Below are positions 56,287 to 64,000 of a stretch of DNA of 64,000 bases, in pieces; the stretch's first letter is position 1, and the number at the start of each line of letters is the position of its first letter. The position numbers and the translations under genes were made by a program. The stretch is from Bretschneidera sinensis (lineage: Eukaryota; Streptophyta; Magnoliopsida; Brassicales; Akaniaceae): positions 56,244,001 to 56,308,000 of the forward strand of contig CM043697.1 in the NCBI GenBank assembly GCA_023935145.1, given 5' to 3'. Below the pieces are notes generated by a model. It did not search any database and had not been told where the DNA came from. It was given only the letters and a program-made list of their open reading frames with translations.

Positions 56287-57740
56287 ATGCTTAGACTGAG
56301 AGATTCGCGAGGTAGATTCATTAGAGGACACGAAATAGTGTTACCCTCTCATTCCACGTCCTTTAGTGAAACCTAGCCTAGATCAAACCATAGTGCACCC
56401 CCAAACGATAATTTAGAGGATTTTAACATGGCTGATAACCCCAATGAGAATGTTGCTAGGACACTTAAGGATTACTTGCATCCTAGTCGAACAGCCACAC
56501 CATTATGCATCATGTTTCTAGACAATACACGCCAACAAGATTTTAAAACAGGGATGATACAGTTACTCCCTACGTTTCATGGCTTAGAAAATGAAAATCC
56601 ATATGTACACATTAGGGAGTTTGAAGAAGTAGTTGCGACTTTTCATAGTCAAAATGAAACTGATGACATCGTGAGACTTAGGTTCTTTCCTTTTGCTTTG
56701 AAGGATAGAGCTAAGAGTTGGCTATACTCGCTGAGACCACGATCTATTGGGTCATGGAATGAGATGACTCAAGTCTTCTTTAATAAATACTTCCCCTAAC
56801 ATAAGACCAATGCTTTAAAAAGGCAAATCTCTACCTTTATACAAAAGGACAATGAGACTTTGTATCAGTCTTTGGTGAAATTTAAGGAGTTGTTGAGTAT
56901 GTGCCCTCACCAGGGGTATGAGAATTGGTGCTTAGTGAGCTATTTTTATGAGGGACTTACATATAGAGAGCACCAATTTGTGAAGATGATGTGCAATATT
57001 GAATTCTTACAAAAAGATCATGATGAGGCCATAGAATACCTCAATGAGTTGCTGAAAAAGCTCACACTTAGACTGGACCTAGTGCTACTGAAAGCACAAA
57101 TAGGTCATGACCTACAGAAAACCCAAGTGGTTGTGAAATTTACCATCTTAGAGAAGATGACAACCTAAAGGCGAAGGTTAAGATGCTCATTAGGGAGCTA
57201 GATGCATTAAAAACTAAGGGCTCAAAGCCAACACACGTGGCTAATCATGTCGAGTCTTTGGAACCATGTTTTGTGTGTGGCAGGGTAGGTTATCTTGCCC
57301 AAGAGTGTCCCACATTTGTTGATATGAGAGAGATGTATGAGGAATAATGTAATGCCTTAGGCATGTACAAGAAGCCTGTGGCGCCCTTCTCTAATACCTA
57401 TAATCCGGGGTTGGTACAATCACCCAAATTTCAGTTGGAAGTCTGAAAACCAGCAGCTTGTACAACCCCCTAGATCATATCCTGCACCATATCATGCACC
57501 CTCATCCTCTAGGAGTTCTTTAGAAGACACTTTAAATGCTTTTATTGAGGCATAAGGTAAGACAAACCAAAGATGTGAAGCATTAATTACGCAGGTTATT
57601 GAAGAGAACAAGGAAACAAGGAGCCAAATGTCCAAATTGATGGGCTCCTTGAGTGTGAATGAGCGAGGTAAGTTCCTTTCTCAAGCTCAGTCCACATCTT
57701 ATGGTCAACACATGGCACAAACAAATCTGAAAGATGTGAA
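56287..57740 (+). pseudogene. Athila-2 gag
   Basis: The frame MLRLRDSRGRF starts at 56,287 and is broken by a TAG near 56,374. It is open again at 56,428-56,799 with MIQLLPTFHGLENENPYVH and LKDRAKSWLYSL, and at 56,860-57,168. The stop after NKYFP (near 56,797) and a frameshift near 57,048 break it. The zinc knuckle CFVCGRVGYLAQEC lies at about 57,270-57,310; its His is replaced by Tyr, so it would not be a standard CCHC. Confidence 0.88.
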
Positions 57741-57972
57741 TGCCATTGTGACATAAAGTGGTAAGTCATTACACATCCCAACAACGAACAAATCAGAGGA
57801 TATGGAAAAGGATTAAGGCAGTAGTGATGTCGAGCTGCCTAAGGACCCTGAGGTTACCAACAGCCTTGTTAAGGCACTATTCCCTCAAGCCTTAAAATCA
57901 AACAAGAACAATCTGGACCTAAACAATGAAATCCTAGAGAACCTAAGGCAATTAAAAATCAATCTTCATCTT

Positions 57973-58700
57973 TTGCATGTGATTAAACAAGTTCCTACTT
58001 ATGCAAAAGTTCTCAAGGATTTATGTACGGTTAAGAGGAGACACCATGTGAAGAAAACAACGTTCCTAACAGAGCAAGTTAGTTTTTTAATTGAGCGAAG
58101 GATTCCCCACAAATATAAGGATCCTGGCTGTCCAACCATTGCATGTAGCATTGGAAATCATGAGGTTAGACAAGCATTGCTAGATTTAGGAGCTAGTGTG
58201 AATCTAATGCCATTTTCTATTTATTTGTAACTGGGGTTAGGAGAAATAAAACCAATCGTTGTGGTATTGTAATTGGTTGATCGTTCAGTCAAAGTACCCC
58301 GGGGTGTGGTAGAGGATGTTCTAATTCAAATTGATAAATTTTATTATCCTGTTGATTTCCTAATCCTTGACACTATCTCTGCTGTTGACACTACCTCTAA
58401 AATTCCTTTGATTTTGGTTAGACCTTTCCTTGCCACTGCAAATACTCTTTTTAATTATAGGAATGGACTCATGAAGTTGTCCTTTGGAAACATGACCCTC
58501 GAGGTGAACATCTTCAATGTTGCAAAACAGCCAGAAGATAATGACGAGAGCCACCAGTTATACATGATTGAGTCACTCATTGATAAGGGAGTTTCTATAG
58601 CTCATGATTTTGATCCTCTTGAGTATTTTCTTGTTAATTCTGAGTTTGATTCTATTAATGATAAATTTAATGTAATTGATATTTGTGCTATTTTTGATAA
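57973..58700 (+). pseudogene. Athila-2 aspartic protease
   Basis: The signature ALLDLGASVNLMPFSIYL is at about 58,175-58,228, followed by a TAA where Athila-1 has Gln. The frame resumes at 58,273 with DVLIQIDKFYYPVDFLILDT and LVRPFLATANTL. The usual ILGRPF Gly is Val here. It runs open into the RT linker to 59,001. Confidence 0.87.
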
Positions 58701-58734
58701 ATCTCAGGATTATGGCACTCGGGCATGGCAACCG

Positions 58735-59750
58735 AAGTTTGAGGAGTTGCTTGAGAGAAGCGAGAAACAAATTCCCTCAAGTGTGGAAGCACCCAAAGTT
58801 GAATTGAAGCCTCTACCTAAGGGTTTGAAGCATGTTTTCCTCGGTCCAGGTGATACTTTTCATGTTGTTATCTCATCTGAATTATCTGAGTCTCAAGGTG
58901 AGAAATTAATTCGGACCCTAAATGAATTTAAATCAGCCTTAGGTTGGAGCATGGCTAATTTAAAAGGTGTTAGTCCCTTGGTTTATTCTCATAAAAATTA
59001 ATTTGGATGAAGGAACTAGCCTTCATAGAGACTCTCAGCGTAGGCTTAACCCCACTATGAAAGAAGTGGTGAAAAATCAAGTGTTGAAACTATTAGATGC
59101 GGGAATTATATATCCCATAGTTGATAGTAAATAGGTAAGTCCTACACAGGTTGTTCCTAAAATGTTAGGTGTCACTGTGGTGAATAATGAAGTAGGAGAG
59201 TTAGTCCCTACAAAACTTATGACTGGGTGGTGAATGTGCATTGACTACAAAAAATTAAATGCTGCCACTTGGAAAGACCATTTTCCCCTCCCCTTTATCT
59301 GGTCATCCTTTTTATTGTTTCTTGGATGGTTATTCTGGTTATTATCAAATTGAAATTACATTAGAAGACCAAGATAAAACCACTTTCACTTGTCCTTTTG
59401 GTACTTATGCTTTTTGTAGAATGCCATTTGGATTGTGTAATGCACCTGCTACTTTTTAACGTTGCATGATGGGCATTTTTAGTGACATGGTTGAAAATTG
59501 CATGGAAGTTTTTATGGATAACTTGACTATTTGGATCTTCATTTGATGCATGCTTATTGAATTTAAAGAGAGTATTGATTCGTTGTGAGGAAAAGGAATT
59601 AGTTTTAAATTGGGAAAAATGCCATTTCATGGTACCTTCAGGTATTGTCTTAGGGCATATTGTTTTTTCTAAGGGGATTGAGGTTGATCAATCTAAGATT
59701 GAATTAATCTCTAAGTTGCCTACACCTAAGACAGTAAGGATGTGAATCCT
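58735..59750 (+). pseudogene. Athila-2 reverse transcriptase
   Basis: RT sequence follows the protease linker but has several stops (near 58,999, 59,133 and 59,231), a 23-base deletion near 59,300 compared with Athila-1, and a stop after NAPATF (59,458). At the catalytic site FMDD the second Asp codon is AAC (Asn, 59,520-59,522). The thumb region VPSGIVLGHIVFSKGIEVDQ is intact, where Athila-1 is frameshifted. Confidence 0.88.
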
Positions 59751-60604
59751 TTCTTGGTCATGCGAGTTTTTATAGGAGGTTCATACAAAACTTTTCCACC
59801 ATATCTAGACCACTATGTGCCCTCCTAGTTAAAGATGCCCCATTTGAGTGGACATAAGCTTGTCAAGAGGCCTTTAAAATGCTGATTGGCAATCTTACTT
59901 CAGCACCCATAATGTAGTTACCTGATTGGACTTTACCTTTTGAAATCATGTGTGATGCTAGTGACTTTGCTGTAGGTGCTGTTCTTGGACAGCGAAGGGA
60001 GGAGAAGCCTTTTGTCATTTACTATGCTAGTAAAACTCTAAATAGTTCTCAGATGAATTACTCCACCACTGAAAAAGAATTGCTAGATGTAGTGTTTGCT
60101 TTGGACAAGTTTCGTGCTTATTTGATTGGTTTTACTATTCTTATTTTCACAGATCATGCAGCCCTTAAGTACCTTCTTACAAAGAAGGATGCTAAGGCAC
60201 AACTACTACGGTGGATCTTACTTTTGCAAGAATTTGACATCACCATCAAAGACAAGAAAGGAGTAGAGAACGTAGTGGTTAACGATCTCTCGAAGCTCAC
60301 ATTTGAGGACACCTTTGACAACATGCCAATCAAGGATGATTTTCCCGATGAGCAATTACTCTCTATTACTTCTCTACCATGGTTTGCTCATATTGTGAAT
60401 TATTTGGCTGCCGGTGAGATACCAAATGATTGGAACGCTCAAGACGAGAGTAAGTTCATGAATGAGGTATGTAATTTTTATTGGGATGACCCTTGTCTTT
60501 TCAAATACTACCCTGACCAAATTTTAAGGGGTTCCCTAATGAAGAGATTGCCAGTGTCTTGGAATTTTGTCACTCCCAAGCTTGTGGGGGCCACTTTTCA
60601 ATGA
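59750..60604 (+). pseudogene. Athila-2 RNase H and connection region
   Basis: After a broken link ([18 protein letters not shown]), an open frame at 59,948-60,604 carries the whole RNase H domain: MCDASDFAVGAVLGQRREEK, ASKTLNSSQMNYSTTEKELL, FALDKFRAYL, FTDHAALKYLLTKKDAK and GVENVVVNDLSKL. The usual DHLSRL ending is changed to NDLSKL. Confidence 0.88.
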
Positions 60605-61662
60605 AAAAAACCACTGCAAAAATTTTATAGTGTGGACTTTATTGGCCCACCTTGCTTAAAGATGCAAATATCTATTGTCACTCATGTGAAAACTGTCAAA
60701 AGTTAGGAGCTGTCTCGTCGTAATATGATGCCCCTAAACCCAATTTTAGAGATTGGAATCTTTGATTGTTGGGGCATTGATTTTATGGGACCATTTCCTC
60801 CTTCTTTTGGATATCAATATATCATTGTGGCAATAGATTACGTGTCAAAATGGGTAGAAGCAGTGACTTGCAGAAGCAATGATAATAGGACGGTAATTAA
60901 ATTTCTCAAAGAAAATGCTCTCGATTTGGTACACCACGTGCTATAATTAGTGATCGGGGTAGGCATTTTTGTAACCGTTCTTTTGAAGCTTTGATGAGAA
61001 AATATGGGGTGTTACATAGGATCTCTACTGCCAACTATTCTAAGACAAGTAGACAGGCAGAACTTGCAAAAAGGGAAATTAAGCAAATTTTAGAAAAAAC
61101 GGTCAACTCGGATCGCAAGGATTGGTCTTTGAGACTAGTTGATGCGCTTTGAGCTTACCGTACAGCTTTCAAAACTCCCTTAGGTATGTCACCTTATAGG
61201 CTTGTTTTTGGAAAGCCTTGCCACCTACCTGTAGAGCTCGAGCATCGAGCTTATTGGGCCATCAAGAATTTCAACTTTGACATGGGAGAAGCAGGTAACC
61301 TTAGGAAATTTTAGTTGACCGAGCTAGAGGAGTTGAGAAATGATGCTTATGAGAACTCTCGAATCTATAAGGCTAAAATAAAAGTGTTTCATGATAACAA
61401 AATTTTAAGGAAAACATTTAAGCCTAATGATTGTGTGTTCTTATATGATTCTAGACTCCAAAAGCACCCGGAAAAACTTTGGTCGAGGTGGACCGGCCCT
61501 TTTGTAGTAAAGAATGTTTTTGCAAATGGGGTGGCAGAAATAGAGGATACTAGAGATGATTGGATCTTTAAAGTAAATGGTCAATGCCTTAAAATCTTAG
61601 TCGATAGGCAAGATTCGAAAGTGGAAGACCTTCCACTTATGGATCAGGTCTATTCACCTTGA
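60605..61662 (+). pseudogene. Athila-2 integrase
   Basis: The zinc finger end (CHSCENCQKLG) and core [19 protein letters not shown] (60,725-60,946) are followed, in shifted frames, by [16 protein letters not shown] and the glutamate region. The C-terminal part (61,315-61,662) is open and complete: NDCVFLYDSRLQ, KLWSRWTGPFVVKNVFANG, and the end DQVYSP then TGA. Athila-1 lacks part of this C-terminus. Confidence 0.88.
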
Positions 61663-62390
61663 ACACACCACACAGGTATGTTTTTATTTATTTTTCTTTT
61701 GTTTTTAATTAAGTTTATTTGAATTTGAATTTTTTTTATTTTTTGTTTTTAAGAGTTATTTTTATTTTGCTTAAATAAGTTTTTCTTTTTTAGAACCAGA
61801 AACAGGCCCATTTGTGCCTCGGCCCACCAAATTTGCGCCTCGCCCAGCAGGCCCAGCTCGCTCAGGCCACGCCTAGGTCCATTTGTGCCTCAGCCTATAG
61901 TGTCCAGCATGAGAGAGCGCTGCGCCCAAACTCCATCCCGCCGTGGTGCACAGCAACATGGAATTCGCGCATACTTCTTCAAGTCGCGGCGCCAATTGTT
62001 TCTGCACACCTGTGATCTGGACCATTTAAAACCATTTTTGCAGCTTTGTTCTTCATTTTCACTTTGAGAAAATGCAACACACTCATCTCTCTCTCATCCT
62101 TTCTCCAAACCCTCATTTACCCACTCACTTTTTCTGACTATTTCTTGATTCTAACATCATTTCTTGAAGGATTTCTCACTCATATTACAGATTTTGCTTA
62201 AAATTTCTCCAAAAAGCTTGGTTTTAATAATATTTTGGGTTTTTCAAGAAGATTTCAAGTTGGTGGGTACTCTTTATTCTCTCCAATTTTGGGCATCAAG
62301 TAAGACCAATTTCTTCTCTTTGTTGTGAATTTGTGCTATTTGGGTGGTTAATTTTGAATTAAGTTCTGTTGTTCTATACATTTGATTCAA
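61663..62390 (+). promoter_or_regulatory. Athila-2 spacer and leader-like sequence before ORF3
   Basis: The layout equals Athila-1: an A/T-rich stretch, a GC-rich block (about 61,805-61,990), a TATA-like accatttaaaacc motif (about 62,020) and a pyrimidine-rich leader to the ORF3 ATG at 62,391. The GC-rich block has diverged much more between copies than the leader. Confidence 0.45.
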
Positions 62391-63530
62391 ATGGCCCCTA
62401 AAAGTAAGAGACCAAGGGGGTAACAACATCAAGAGTATGATGAGAGCAAATTTGTTAGTTTTGAGGCTAGTGAGAGATATGTTAGCTTGATAAATGCTAG
62501 GAAACCCATTCCTGAGAGAGGATTCGCTATCATAGAGAGGGGAAACACAACCTTATTTAGAATGATTATTGATAGGAATTGGGGTACATTTGTAAGACAA
62601 CCATCTCGTTCCCTTACAAATGTGGTTAGAGAATTCTATGCTAATGCAGAAAAGCATAGGAATGGTAAGCTGATGGTGAGAGGAAAAACAGTTTCTTTTA
62701 GCAGCACATCTATCAATAGATTCTATGGGCTACCTGATATAGAAAATAGTGAGTATATTGTATATGTGTCTAATATTGATTATGAAGAGATTTGCAATAC
62801 TCTCCGTATTCCAGGCACAACATAGAAAATGACTGGTGATATCCTTAAAACCTTACCTGGTATTGCTCTGACTGTCAATGCTCAGGCTTAGAAATATTTT
62901 GTGTGTCTGAGGTTGATGCCTGCTATGCACTATTGTGACCTTACTATTGAGAACGTTGTTATGATTTATGCCATTTTGATGGGCATGACTATTGATGTGG
63001 GCCAAATCATATTTAATTCTATCATACACGCTGTGAGACAAAAGCTTGGATTGTACTTCCTTTCATTAATTACCCAATTATGCATTCGATCCGGAGTCCA
63101 GTACAGTCCTTATGAGGAAGCCTAGCAACCCAAGAATCCCATCGATGATGGTATGCTCAATCTGATTAAAGCCTCAAGGCCGTCAGCTCCGGGAGAGAGA
63201 GCAGTGATTGCTCCCTCCCCTCCTCCCCCTAGGCATTTCACTGTTGCAGAGCACCTTGAGCATTTAGAGATTCGATTTGATAAGCATCAGAAACTCTTGC
63301 ATGACAGTTTTGATCGTCAGGAACGATTATTGGCTAGGCAAGCAAATTATCAAGCAGGGGTGTACTCTTCTTTTGGTCAGATGTACCAACACCTTGCCTC
63401 CACCAGTGGTTGTAATATGGATCACTTTCCCACTTTGCCACCCTATCCGGGTTCATCTTTTGATCTAGCTCCAGAGGAAGGTGAAGAGAGTGAAGAGCAT
63501 GAAGAGGAGGATGATGACATAGAGGATTAG
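62391..63530 (+). pseudogene. Athila-2 post-pol ORF3
   Basis: The start MAPKSKRPRG (62,391) is followed by an immediate TAA (62,421-62,423). The frame stays largely the same to the end, with stops near 62,823, 62,888 and 63,123. Motifs are KPIPERGF, REFYANAEKH, VRGKTVSFSSTSINRFYGLP, NIDYEEIC, LMPAMHYCDLTIE, VGQIIFNSI and GLYFLSLITQLCIRSGVQY. A Pro-rich linker, a helical segment FDRQERLLARQANYQAG and a very acidic C-terminus (EEGEESEEHEEEDDDIED) follow. It is better preserved than the Athila-1 copy. No membrane segment or signal peptide is evident. Confidence 0.83.
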
Positions 63531-64000
63531 TTTTGGGTTATATCTTGTTTGTCTCATTTTAATTTATTTTTTTATTATCAGATGACTATACTAACAATTA
63601 TTGTGTATTCCTTTTTGTTATTTTATTTTTCATACTTTATTTTCATTTTTAGTTATTTATTTAGTCTTCGTGTGTTAACCTAACATACGATGGGTATCTT
63701 AATGTTACACCGAAGTTGCTTTCTTTTCGTTTGTTTTGTTCTATGTTATAGATCAAAATTTCAACAAGAAGAATCACATGCAGTTCAAATGATGGTGCAC
63801 TATTTTCAGCTTCTGTGCACTTTTGATTGCAAAGGGAGTTTCCTTTACTTCTTCTTTCACATTGAGGTCAATGCAGTTTTTAAGTTGGGTGAGGGGAAGG
63901 AAATGTATTTTTTGTTTCCATTGAACTGCTAGGTTTCACTTTCCCTTTTTGTTTGTTTTTAGCATACTTTGTGATAACCTTGGAGTTAATTCACATGTCA
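63531..64000 (+). other. Athila-2 3' non-coding region, cut by window end
   Basis: It aligns with 37,248-37,720 of Athila-1 (for example cctaacatacg and gttttaagttg blocks). No coding signal. The 3' LTR should lie about 1.2 kb beyond the window. Confidence 0.8.

Larger units (their letters stand above)
54794..64000 (+). mobile_element. Athila-2, Athila-like Gypsy element, incomplete at window end
   Basis: 5' LTR 54,794-56,130, then PBS, gag, protease, RT, RNase H, integrase, ORF3 and part of the 3' non-coding region, all parallel to Athila-1 and similar throughout. The left flank ctcac (54,789-54,793) predicts the TSD. It interrupts Gypsy-2. Confidence 0.92.

Overview
The window is plant nuclear DNA, most likely from a eudicot. 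It is AT-rich and has no bacterial features. It carries homologues of two land-plant genes, a MAX2-type F-box/LRR gene and a trihelix transcription factor, followed by about 51 kb of plant transposable elements of the CACTA, Copia (SIRE-like) and Gypsy (Athila-like, chromovirus, Tekay-like) types. No rRNA, tRNA, CRISPR or prokaryotic operon was seen.

Positions 1-12,886 are the gene-bearing flank. On the minus strand, 281-2388 is a nearly complete, single-exon homologue of MAX2/D3, the F-box protein of strigolactone and karrikin signalling. It has lost its start codon (ATG reads ACT), carries a frameshift just after the F-box segment, and has a TAG 20 codons before the conserved C-terminus, so as read it is a pseudogene or a badly damaged copy. 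At 5522-6439 on the plus strand lies an intact SIP1-clade trihelix DNA-binding protein gene, the only undamaged host gene here. The rest of this flank is AT-rich non-coding DNA with two MITE-like inverted-repeat elements and one promoter-like site (perfect G-box, TATA box, pyrimidine patch) with no obvious gene behind it.

Positions 12,887-18,956 hold a decayed CACTA (En/Spm) DNA transposon on the minus strand. It shows a degenerate CACTA terminus, subterminal 'accgaggga' repeats, a TNPA-like gene whose last intron is filled by five copies of a 160-bp tandem repeat, a segmental duplication around small exons, and a TNPD-like transposase with recognisable DUF4218 and DUF4216 regions. A retroelement tail (18,957-19,331) follows.

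From 19,332 to the end of the window everything is one nested stack of LTR retrotransposons whose order can be read from target-site duplications. Copia-B (minus strand, SIRE-like) inserted into the retroelement tail. Copia-A (19,787-46,132, plus strand, TSD AAATT) inserted into Copia-B's 3' LTR. Inside Copia-A are Gypsy-1 (20,295-25,914, minus strand, TSD CTGAT, inside the 5' LTR) and Athila-1 (28,616-40,269, plus strand, between gag and protease). To the right, Copia-B's reverse transcriptase is interrupted by a Tekay-like element (LTR 49,977-52,067), which is interrupted by Gypsy-2 (from 52,834), which is interrupted by Athila-2 (from 54,794, running off the window). Each element except the Tekay-like one has a close relative in the window, so lesions in one copy can be read against the other. 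All open reading frames in the stack are broken by stops, frameshifts or deletions; none looks autonomous.

The most notable observations are: the three-hit MAX2 copy; a post-pol third ORF in both the SIRE-like Copia and the Athila-like Gypsy elements that appears to carry the same domain (FYAN and DYEExC motifs in the same order); a conserved GC-rich block plus promoter/leader-like sequence in front of that ORF in both Athila copies; palindromic GTCGAC arrays in both the LTR and an inter-ORF spacer of Copia-A; and a Gypsy polyprotein frame that appears to run on into its own LTR.
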